Shown here: in pieces, positions 48,557-58,017 of the stretch
How the letters are laid out: every line of letters begins with the position of its first letter
Position numbering within the stretch: position 1 is the first letter of the stretch
Assembly: GCA_963969495.1 (NCBI GenBank)
Contig: OZ018321.1
Location: 107,895,212 to 107,959,211, forward strand
Source of the DNA: Ceratothoa steindachneri
Taxonomy: Eukaryota; Arthropoda; Malacostraca; Isopoda; Cymothoidae
Reading direction: 5' to 3'
Length of the DNA stretch: 64,000 bases
Made by a program: the position numbers and the translations under genes
The notes under the pieces: generated by a model
Database searches by the model: none
Told to the model about the DNA's origin: nothing
What the model saw: only the letters and a program-made list of their open reading frames with translations

Positions 48557-48990
48557 CCGTTTCCCGCAAGGCGAAACGGCCACGCGCCTCCACCAAGTCG
48601 TTAGACTCACAGGAGGCAACACCCCTGAAGATGGTCGCTAGGCCATCTTCGGGGGTTCCTAAAGCTGTCCCCCGAAAGGAGGACAGCAACAAAGGAGCTT
48701 CGGCTCCTTCGCCCACGCCCCGAGGTGGAGTGAGCGGCTCGGAGACGGTGGTTCCTCGAAAAGAGGGCCCCCCGCCTCCGAAGCCGCAGCGCCCGCCTAA
48801 GGTTTCGAGGCGGATGGAGGAAAAGACTCGCATGGCGAGCTCAACCTCCCCCAATAAGTCCTCGAAGGCGACAGCGCCTCCAGCGCTTTGTCCGTCCAAC
48901 AGCGCCCGGGGTTCTGCCCCCGGGAAGCGTACGGCCATTCCCGTGAGGGACTTCAGTTCGAGGAGGGCCCCCGCGTCTCCTCCGAACTAG
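48553..48990 (+). CDS. Family B middle frame between ORF1 and ORF2, copy B4
   Basis: A 145-codon open frame starts at GTG 48553 inside a GTGA overlap with the ORF1 stop and ends at TAG 48988-48990. It is rich in Pro, Ser, Lys and Arg (VSRKAKRPRAST, GPPPPKPQRPPKVSRR) and has no known domain. It lies in the -1 frame relative to ORF1, and the endonuclease that follows is in the -1 frame relative to it. A GC-rich hairpin (CCCGGGG...CCCCGGG, about 48906-48928) lies near the second junction. It is conserved in B1 and partly in B5. Whether it is translated is unproven. Confidence 0.5.
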   Translation: MTVSRKAKRPRASTKSLDSQEATPLKMVARPSSGVPKAVPRKEDSNKGASAPSPTPRGGVSGSETVVPRKEGPPPPKPQRPPKVSRRMEEKTRMASSTSPNKSSKATAPPALCPSNSARGSAPGKRTAIPVRDFSSRRAPASPPN

Positions 48991-51900
48991 GCCTGGAGGG
49001 CATATTCCTTCAATGGAATTGCCGTGGACTCCGGGCCAACTGGGAGGAGCTGCGGAGGCTCGTCTCGTCCCGCTCCCCGTTATCTATTTTTTTTGCAGGA
49101 AACCATGCTAGGCGCGTGCCCCCTGCCCGCCCTCCCGGGGTACAAGGGTCTTGCGACCCCACCACCGCGGGATGGCCGGGCTGGGGGATGCGCGGTTTAC
49201 ACCCGGCATGATGTCTCCGTTCTTCCTTTCTCTTTAGATACCTCCTTTCAGGCAGTGGCTGTGCAGCTGCACCTGGATAGGAGGTATACTATCATTTCTG
49301 CGTATATTCCCTTGTCAGCTGACTTCGACGCGGGGGACTTCCGCCGCGTCGTGGCACGGTTGCCGAGGCCCTATCTCTTGCTTGGAGATCTGAACGGCAG
49401 GCATCCTCTCTGGGGAGATTACTCCATAAATCCCAGGGGACAAGTCCTTGCCGATCTGATCGAAGAGCTTGAAATGGGTGTCCTAAACGTGGATGAGTTT
49501 ACGCATCACTGTCCGAGAACCGCTTCATTTTCTTGCCTTGACCTATCTTTGTGCTCTTCGGATGCACAGCCTGATTTTGATTGGGGGGGTGGTCGATGAC
49601 CTCCATGGTAGTGATCACTTTCCCATTCAAATATCATTTTCAGGGCAACTGCCGCCTGAGAGACCACCTCGGTGGTGCTTGGCACGGGCGCGGTGGCTTG
49701 CATTTCAGGAAATGACTGAATTCTCTATCTCAGTCGAGGAGTTTAGGTCGGTAGATGAGGCCGTTGAGTTCTTCTCCGGCAACCTCATCGCCGTGGGCCT
49801 GACTACTATTCCTAGGACGTCTGGCCGTTTTGCACGCCGACCGCTCCCGTGGTGGTCGGCCGAGTGTGAGACGGCCCTCAAACAGAAGCGTTATGCCTAC
49901 ATGCGCTATAAGCGCCGCCCGAACGATTTCACTGTCGCTGAATTTCGTCGGGCTAGGGCTAGGTTCCGGTATATTTCGAAGCACGCCTGCCGCTCTTCTT
50001 GGCAGGCATACGTGTCTTCACTTAACGGGAAGACCCCTTTAGCTGAGGTGTGGAAGCGAGTCAAAAGGATTCGGGGCAAGTTCTCGCAGGAGCCCCCTCC
50101 CGTTCTCCAGGAGAATGGGACCGCAATCTCGGACCCCGCGTCCGTGGCGGAATCCTTCGCGACCGCTTTTTCTGCATTCTCTAGCCGTGATGCTGCTCCG
50201 CCAGCATTCAATGCACGTCGTGATGTCGCGGAAGACCGCCGGCTGGACTTTACCTCCAGAGGCGGAGAACCCTTCAACGACAAGTTTACTGTAAGCGAGT
50301 TGCGTTCCGCTCTCGCTTCGTGCGCGGACACCGCCCACGGTCCGGACGATGTCCCGTACGCCATGCTTCGACATCTAGGTGAGCGGGGCATGGCCTTTCT
50401 GTTAGATTTGTTCAACAGGATCTGGGTGGAAGGTCTTCTCCCAGACTCCTGGCGAATCGCTACTGTGCTTGCCTTTCGCAAACCGGGGAGAGATCACTCT
50501 ACTCCGACCGGTTTCCGCCCAATCTCTCTAACCTCTTGCCTGTGCAAGTTGATGGAGAAATTGGTAAATGTTAGATTAGCCTTTTTCCTGGACAGCGGAG
50601 GCCATCTGTCTTCCGCACAGTGCCGTTTCCGCAAGTTCCACTCCACGTCGGATGCTCTGCTCCGACTGGAAAATGCCGTCTGCGAGGCTTTCCTTCGTAG
50701 ACAGCACTACGCCACGGTGTTTTTCGATCTGGAGAAGGCCTATGATACCGCATGGCGATACGGTATCATGGAGACTCTCCACACGATGGGGGCGAGGGGA
50801 TGCCTCCCAATTTTTATATCTGAATTTTTGCGAGATCGTCGATTCCGCGTACGGGTGGGGGGAGCCCTCTCCGGCCCAAAGGAGCAGGAAGAGTGTGTCC
50901 TGCAGGGAAGTGTCCTCAGTGTCACACTCTTTGCCCTGAGCATCAACGGCATCACCTCGGTGCTTCCGGAAGATGTTCTCGCTACGCTCTACGTGGATGA
51001 CCTTTCGATCTCTTTTGGCGCGGCCCAGATGCCAACTCTGGAGCGTCGACTCCAACAGGCATTGAACCGCATCTCTCGCTATGGCGAAGCGCACAGGTTT
51101 CGGTTTTCTTTGGCCAAGACTAAGGTGGTGCACTTCTGCCGCCATCCACGGCTCTACCCCGACCCAGATTTGTTTCTTAATGGTGTGCTCCTGGATGTGG
51201 TTGAGTCGAACCGTTTCCTTGGTCTTGTATTTGACCGACGCCTCACCTGGGAGGCTCATATTCGCAGCCTTAGGGTCTCTTGTACCCGCGCCATGGACAT
51301 TCTCCGTTCCGTGACGTTCAGCGCTTGGGGCGCTGATAGGGCTACTGCCTTACTTTTTTATCGATCCTTTGTTCGTTCGAAGCTCGACTACGGATGCGAG
51401 TTTTATGCATCCGCAGCCGAGCGTTTATTGCGGAAGGTGGATTCGATCCACCACAACGGCCTTCTCCTTGCTACCGGTGCCTTCCGCACTTCCCATATTG
51501 AGAGCCTGTTGGTCGATGCTGGGGAGATGCCACTCGCTCTGCGCCGCGTGCAGTGTATCACTCGACTGTACGCGCGAGCCCGGCGCCTCCCTCAGTCGCC
51601 AACAGCTCTCACTGCATCCGCACCTGATCTCGATGGTGCCTATGCCGTCGAGAGACGCCAGTCATACCCTAAGCCTTTTGGGTTTAGGGCCAGGAAACTC
51701 GTGCGAGAGGTAGATATCGCTCTCGGGCCGGTGGCGCCCCTGGTTTTGCCCAGGACGCCACCCTGGAGGGTACCACATTTGGCTATTTGTCGCCACGCCT
51801 CTGCTCCCAAAGCTTGTACTGCGCCGGGAGTATTGCGTTCGACCTTTTTGGAGCACACATCATGTCACGCTGGAACCGTGCCAGTGTATACGGATGGCTC

Positions 51901-52720
51901 CAAGTCCCAAGAGGGGGTCGGCTTCCACGCCGTATCCCCTCTGTTTGAAGTCAGCGGGGCTCTACCAGGCGCTGCGTCTGTCTTCACGGCCGAGCTGGTG
52001 GCAATACACCACTCGGTACGGGAGATTACGCGACGTGCCCGGTTCGGAGACCGGATTGTGATCTATAGCGACTCACAAAGCGCCCTGAGTGCTCTCGGGG
52101 CATTGGAATCTCCGCATCCCCTGGTTTGCGATATCCGTGACGCCACGGTTTTGGCGAGCCGGGCAGATGTCGAGATTATCTTCTGCTGGGTTCCTGGACA
52201 TGTAAGAATTGCGGGGAATGAGCACGCCGATGAGGTCGCCAAAGAGTCCGCGAGGACTCTGCGACCGGACCAGCGTTTCGCTCTTCCTCACACTAACTAC
52301 ATGGCAGGAATACTGGCAGCTCTTCGGACTGCTTGGCAAAGAAGATGGGAGACGGTCGAAGGGAACTTAAAGTTGCGTGCCATTGCGCCGCGACTGTTCC
52401 CATTGATCTATCCCCCAATGCCGCGGCGGCTTCAGGTTGCTTTCTGTCGTCTCCGAATCGGACACACTCGTGTGACGCATCGATACTTGATGGAGCGCTC
52501 GCATGCGCCCTATTGCAACGACTGCGTCGTCCCCCAGACTGTTCGGCATATTCTTGTCGAATGTCTCAGTCTGGGTGATCTTCGCGCACGATACCTGTCT
52601 CGGTACCGGGATGGGCGGGGTCGCTACCGCCTGTCCCTTGTACTTGAGACGAGTGCGTGCACCATGACTGGTGGACTTATTGACTTTTGGGGGGAGGCCG
52701 GCCTTCTCCCTTTCATTTAA
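48990..52720 (+). pseudogene. Family B ORF2 (endonuclease-RT-RNase H), copy B4, two one-base frameshifts
   Basis: Endonuclease: LQWNCRGLRANWEEL at 49005, then a T8 run (49086-49093) where seven T keep frame, then LFLQETMLG, LLLGDLNGRHPLWGD (GDLN intact) and, after a G7 run (49583-49589; B1 and B5 have G6), DDLHGSDHFPI. From 49594 to 52720 the frame is fully open. RT: RPISLTS, FFDLEKAYDTAWRYG, VLQGSVLSVTLFALS and LYVDDLSISFG (YVDD at about 50991-51002). RNase H: VYTDGSKSQEGVG, FTAELVAIHH, IYSDSQSALSAL, WVPGHVRIAGNEHADE. C-terminal CCHC: YCNDCVVPQTVRHILVEC. All catalytic residues are present. It would nick DNA and reverse-transcribe element RNA at the nick. Confidence 0.93.
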
Positions 52721-52911
52721 CCCGGTTTTATTGTTGTTGTTGTTTTTGTTATCGTTTTTGTTATTGCTTTGTTATTGTTATTTCTTTTTATTTTTGTTTC
52801 CTGTTGAATTATTTTGAAGTAGCCTAGAACTAGGCTGTTTGTTTACGGCAACTTATGCCTAAGTCGGCAGTCGCCAGATAGCCCCTTAATAAAAAAAAAA
52901 AAAAAAAAAAA
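52721..52911 (+). other. Family B 3' UTR and terminal hairpin, copy B4
   Basis: After the TAA comes a T-rich stretch of TTGTT/TTATT units, then AGCCTAGAACTAGGCTG (a short inverted repeat), then the GCAACTTATGCCTAAGTCGGCAGTCGCC hairpin segment and AGATAGCCCC before the A-tract. It lacks the GC-rich CTCCTGCGCCGGG block found in B1, B3, B5 and B6, so this 3' UTR is shorter. Confidence 0.8.
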
Positions 52912-52924
52912 TGTTGAAGGTCGC

Positions 52925-54358
52925 ATTCATAAAATTTTAATTAGATACCGCAAGGTGTACATTGTTTTTTTTTCTAATGAACTATTATGACTATGTGTCA
53001 TCTTAAAAATGAGAGAAAACGATCAATTCTAAAGTTAACTAACCTTTTAAAGACTTATTTGAGACTACTTTTTTATAGGAAAACAATAAAATCATTTGAT
53101 CTACAAAATCTGAATTCTTTGTAGAGACAATGTTAAACAAAATCCCAGATTTTGATGCAACATTTCCGTTTCGAGGACTAGATTAAGAAAAGGAATCCAT
53201 AGGTATTAATACTTGATTGATTTGCCTTAGTTGTTCTAACTAAGAGCAGTTACTGGCATAGAGATAGGATGGGTTGCAAGCATAGGATGTGTAGTTAAAA
53301 AAATGAAATTCTGATATTATTTTCGTTCAACTTTTTAATTGCGTCGTTTACCAAGCAATCGAGAATTGATTTCCATATTCGGATTGATAGTGCAAAGAGT
53401 ATTGAAAAAGAAAGGTATTTGAATTCGTAATATCCAAAGACGTAAGTGAAATTGACCAAACAGTTTACGAGGCATTAAGAAATAAGTTAGTGTACGTAAG
53501 ATTTAATTCCCCGAAATTTTACTTATAAATCAAAGGATATATATATTTATTTTTTATATATATATAAATTCTCGGTTCATCTTTTTTTAGAGTATACGGC
53601 TCAGTTCGGTTTCTCGGTTACGGCCCTGGTGGCGTCCAGATTAGGATCGACTTCACGACGACTGCACAAACATTCTAGTGGCGCGTGATTCGCCCCCTTC
53701 CCCTTCCCCCGTTAAGCTGTAGAAATAACCAGCCTCTAAAGTGAAGCTAAAATACAAACCCAATTATTTATGTTGCTCCCGTTCCCATATTTGGGCTAGG
53801 GTTTAATTTTAATTGGAACAGTTCTGAATCGCGCCCGCAAATTGATAGCGACCCTAAGACAACAATCTCACCAAGATTATCATAAACGCATTGGATGGAA
53901 ACTAGGACCGAGAGATTAATCCGACTCTCTTATTTGAATATCTAAGATGGTTTTTGCCTTTTAATAATCCGAGAAAGATATTCTTCGTCCTTTTTCAATG
54001 TGATATCCTCCAAAACGGGAAACTTGACCAGGGTTTATTTCTTGGAACTGACGGGAGAGAATAAATTGCTGAAATGAGTTTTTCCCTGAAATTGCGTTTA
54101 CATTCAGAGAAGAGAGTTGGCCAAGATGAGTGGCTGACCAAATTATTCGAGGGCCTGGTGATCCCTTTGCTTAGAAAGGAGTTAGTGTCACACAGGGAGT
54201 GAGGTCGGATTCCTAGCACGAAAAATCGACTTGATTAAGCGCGTATTTGATTACAGTGCTGTTTTTTTTCATTAAATTGATCGGTTTTATGATAGTTCTT
54301 GGGTTTGGTATTACCATAATCCGAATATAGTTAACCAAAATATTTTATGCTTAGCAGA
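52925..54358. other. AT-rich intergenic
   Basis: No gene is recognised. A short interrupted (TA)n lies at about 53539-53568. A 74-codon minus-strand frame (53995-54219) has no motif. Confidence 0.5.
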
Positions 54359-54430
54359 GCTCTTGCTAGCCGAGTTAATGCGGCGTTGGTCTGCTAACGT
54401 CGCGGTACCGGGTTCGATCCTGGCAAGAGC
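54359..54430 (+). repeat. tRNA-like sequence, probable tRNA-derived SINE head
   Basis: The ends pair perfectly over seven bases (GCTCTTG and CAAGAGC). A D-arm-like GCCG...CGGC and A-box TAGCCGAGTTAATG lie at 54367-54380, and a B-box GGTTCGATCC at 54411-54420. The B-box is one base short of the GGTTCGANNCC consensus and the anticodon stem pairs badly, so this is more likely a SINE head or pseudogene than a working tRNA. The presumed body follows to about 54660. Confidence 0.55.
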
Positions 54431-55049
54431 GGACACAAACGTCAGCGCACGTAGAGATCTGGCTACGAAATGGTGGACGCGCTGAGCCAATTACAACACT
54501 TTGTTCCTTCCTGCCGAGGGGTATCTATATCCACATACCTGTGATGCTGAACATATCCCTCTGCTCTGGGGCGACGAAGTATTCTGCGGAGTGGATTGGT
54601 TACATGGTGTTGTGTTGGTTTGACATAGTTACAAATGGAAATTTGTATTTGCAAGATACAAACAACTTAATTAGATTTTCCTGAATATTGAGGAAATATA
54701 AGGTTATTAGAATTAGGCAGACAGAATGACCAAATCCTTCTATCGAGGCTAACCCCTTTTAGGCTCTTATTTTGAAATATTTGCACAGGTGGTAAGGCCA
54801 TTGCCGGTGTTCACAATTTTGTAGATAAAAGATCTTGTCGATTTTGAATCTTAGCTCATGCAGTTGATTCTCCCGTAATTTGTTTCCATTAGAAAGACGC
54901 GCTCGATCCTACGATCGAAACCTTTGTCATTATTACAAATAGGGATAAATTTCCCCCGCAGTCGTCTTATTTCTAGGATTTGTGTACAAGAATTCGTCTA
55001 TTTTAAACTTTCCACTGGCGTAGCCAGCCGTTGGACCTACCTTCCTTTG
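54431..55049. other. Possible SINE body and intergenic sequence
   Basis: 54431-54660 may be the body of the SINE headed by the tRNA-like unit. No second copy is present to define its 3' end. No gene is recognised up to B5. Confidence 0.3.
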
Positions 55050-55586
55050 GTGTGGAACGGCCCCGTAAGGGGCGCGGCGATTTGCCATCCTGGCCGCCGT
55101 GCTGACGGGATCCAGCGCACCGTCCCGCTCCACCTTAGCCTCTCTTCCTTACTTCAGATAGCCTGTATTTCTCCGCTACTTCGTCGCTTTTCATACAACC
55201 TCTCCCACAACTTTCAATGGTCAGCCTCTAATTTCACAGGGTAGATGCTGACCTTCTTCTCAAGCCAACCGTCCCGGATTGGGGCTGAGGGGGAAGGGGA
55301 CAACGTTCCGTAACCCCTGAGCTCCGGTTCGGAATGGATTTTTTTAACAACCTGCTTAATTCCCACCTATACCTTCTTCACCTCCCTTTTCCTTTCTTCT
55401 TCACACTCAGTTTTACGCCTCGTCTAAGGTGGAGCCGCCATGCCAATGGACGGCCAGGTCACCAGGCGAAAGGGGTGGTCCCAAATGGCGGCACCTGGCT
55501 CTGCCAGGCCTGTAAGCACCTCTTCCAGTGCGGGCAACTTCGAGAGGTGGTGAGCTATTGCGTCCCATATAAAAAAGAGGGTCACC

Positions 55587-57594
55587 ATGCCCATGTATGA
55601 ACACCTAAAAAAAAACAACCCTCAACTTCCCATGTAAAAACAACGGAGCCGCCCTCGGGCAGCTCCTCCGAAAAAATGGAGGTCCCCCGTCCTGTGCTTG
55701 CGCAAGGGACCCTCCATATTTCTTTAACCGGAGAGGAGGCTTACTCCTCTCCTTCGCCTACGGGTGAAGGGCACTCCCCCTCACCCTCTTCTGTGGATGT
55801 GCTTTCGGGCACCTCCTTATTTCCAGCGGCAGTCCCTCCTTTTCTTTCTAAGGGGACTGCCAAGAAAGCCAGCAGGCAGCCCATTACCGACCGCCCCTCG
55901 TATAAGCGGCTCGGTAGGGCAAACCCCCTTAGGGGGGAGAGGGAAGCCATGCCCCTTCGGTCGCTTCCCTCAAAAGACCTGCTGGCAAGAATATTAAACC
56001 TTGCTGGGGTCAAGGCCTGTGCCTTCCCACACAAGACTGGCGACACTGCCGAGGGGACCCGCGATGTCCTGAGAGGGGATGGCCAACTGGAGGCCCCTCC
56101 TGTGATAGACATGGTCCTTGAGGAAAACCAGCCTCAGACGGTAGGGCCTTCCATGGGGGGGAATCCTGGCTCTGCGCCAAGCACCGAACCCGAGTCCGCC
56201 CCTATGCAAGGTCCTCCTCAAACGGCTGGGGATTCTCAGGCAGTACAAGGAGGGAAGGGATCTCCTCCGGATGATTCCCCTGCGACCACCAGGACCTTCT
56301 CCATTTCGGAGAAGGACCTGGCTCAGGCGGGTACATCTGGCCTAGGGGCTTCTCCCGGCGGGGGTGAGAAGCGGGTTCATTCCCCGCCCTCCTCTCCAAA
56401 AAAGAAAAGGACGAAAAATACCAAAAAGACGATGAAGACTCGGGGCTCCTCTCCATCCGCGGGGGCTGCGGGGATGGATGAGTCTGCTGCCACTCTGGCA
56501 AGCGACCAAGCCAATATCGGCACATCTGGCCCCTCTGCTGCCCCGGTTGCGGAGCCCCTGACTAAGACCAAAAGTGCACAGGGCGGAGCCTCGATGACAT
56601 TGGGGCCCCTGATTAAGAGGTTACCTGGCTTTTTCGAGCCCGCTGGCTTCAAACGCTTCCTCGTTATTCGCTCCACTGATGGCACCATGTTGTCCAAGGG
56701 CAACATGATCCATCAGAGGAGAGGATTAGCTAGTGCAATTGATAGAGAGCCGAAGGTGACCCGTTTCTCGGACGGAAGCCTTTTGCGAATGCGGCCAATC
56801 CCGCCGAGGCGGCCAAGATAAGTGCTCTTCGGACACTTCATGGCACCCCGGTGAGTGTGACGCCGCACTCTACCATGAACTTTGTGAAAGGTGTAGTTTA
56901 TGCGAGGGAACTCGTTGACTACTCCATTGCGGACATCACCCTAGAGCTGGCGGACTATGAGGCGGTCAAGGTCGAACGTGTGATGAGAAAACAGGGAGGG
57001 GCACAGAGACCCACCCTTACACTCTTCGTCACGTTCCACTGTGACAAGCTCCCTGAGTCGTTGCGTGCCGGTTGGTACCGCTACCGCGTGAAGGCATTCG
57101 TGCCACTGCCGTGGCGGTGCTATTACTGTCACCGCTTCGACCATACGAATCGCTCATGCAGACGTGCAAAGTCGGGGTCACCCGAAGTCTGTGTAAATTG
57201 CTCCAAGGTCGCGCACAATAAGTCCAAATCGTGTGTAGCCAAGTGTGTCAATTGCGGAGAGACGCACCCCGCTTCTTCGAAGCAATGTGGTGCATATCTC
57301 CTTGATAAAGAAATCCTGGCCGTTCAAGCCCAGGATCGATTCTCATTCCGCGAGGCTAAGGACTTGGTCCTGGCGGGCCTGGCTCTGCCTGGGACGTCAT
57401 ATGCCTCAATAGTTAGAAAGGCGCACTCTGCTCCTGGCCCATCCAGGCTAACGAGCACGGTTGTTTCCGCGCCCATTCGGAGCCCTTCTGCGAGCTCTAC
57501 TCAACCCGGGCGCTCCCCTTGTAAAGCTGGCGGCAAAAAGGGTTCATACCCAGCCCCGGCTAAAACCAGGGCTTCCCCTCTTCCCCCAGCGTGA
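55587..57594 (+). pseudogene. Family B ORF1, copy B5
   Basis: The ATG equivalent to B4 (55587) meets TAA at 55635-55637. The main gag frame is open from 55676 (MEVPRPVLAQG) to 56821, where loss of one G near 56783 (CTTTTGCGAATGCGG against CTTCTGGCGAATGCGG) shifts it. It resumes at 56851 and ends at TGA 57592-57594. The gag core and all three knuckles are present, including an intact first knuckle CYYCHRFDHTNRSC (Gly to Asp at one spacer position) and CVNCGETHPASSKQC. Confidence 0.88.
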
Positions 57595-58010
57595 CCGTTT
57601 CCCGTAAGGCGAAACGGCCACGCGCTTCCACCGAGTCGTTAGACTCACAGGAGGCAACACCCCTGAAGATGGTCCGGGGTTCCTAAAGCTGTCCCCCGAA
57701 AGAAGGACAGCAACAAAGTAGCTTCGGCTCCTTCGCCCACGCCCCGAGGTGGGGCGAGTGGCTCGGAGACGGTGATTCCTCGAAAAGAGGGCCCCCGCCT
57801 CTGAAGCCATAACGCCCGCCTAAGGTTTTGAGGTGGAGGGAAGAAAAGACTCGCATGGCGAGCTCAACACCCCCCAATAAGTCGTCGAAGGCGACAGCGC
57901 CTTCAGTGCTTTGCCCGGCCAACAGCGCCCGGGGTTCTGCTTCCGGGAACCGTACGGCCATTCCCGTGAGGGTCTTCTGTTCGAGGAGGGCCCCCGCCTC
58001 TCCTCCGAGC
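57591..58010 (+). pseudogene. Family B middle frame, copy B5, disrupted
   Basis: The GTGA overlap with the ORF1 stop is conserved at 57591-57594. About 13 bp near 57673 (the RPSS-coding stretch in B4) is deleted and a C is lost at about 57790, so the frame is broken. The Lys/Arg/Pro-rich composition is otherwise retained. Confidence 0.5.
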
Positions 58011-58017
58011 TAGGCCT

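Larger units (their letters stand above)
46043..52911 (+). mobile_element. Family B LINE, near-intact full-length copy B4
   Basis: This is the reference copy for the family: 5' end CCCCGTAAGGGG, ORF1, middle frame, ORF2, short 3' UTR with hairpin and an A-tract of about 22. A perfect 13-bp target-site duplication TGTTGAAGGTCGC flanks it (46030-46042 and 52912-52924), so insertion is recent. It lacks the large deletions seen in B1 and B5. ORF2 needs only two one-base homopolymer changes to be open. Confidence 0.96.

Noticed and set aside
48880..48990. Canonical -1 slippery heptamer joining the middle frame to the endonuclease
   Set aside because: I checked the overlap and found only GC-rich runs that do not fit the X XXY YYZ pattern in the right frame.
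50576..51259. 227-codon minus-strand frame across the LINE-B RT (also in B3)
   Set aside because: It is a mirror of the RT coding frame caused by codon bias and has no independent motif.
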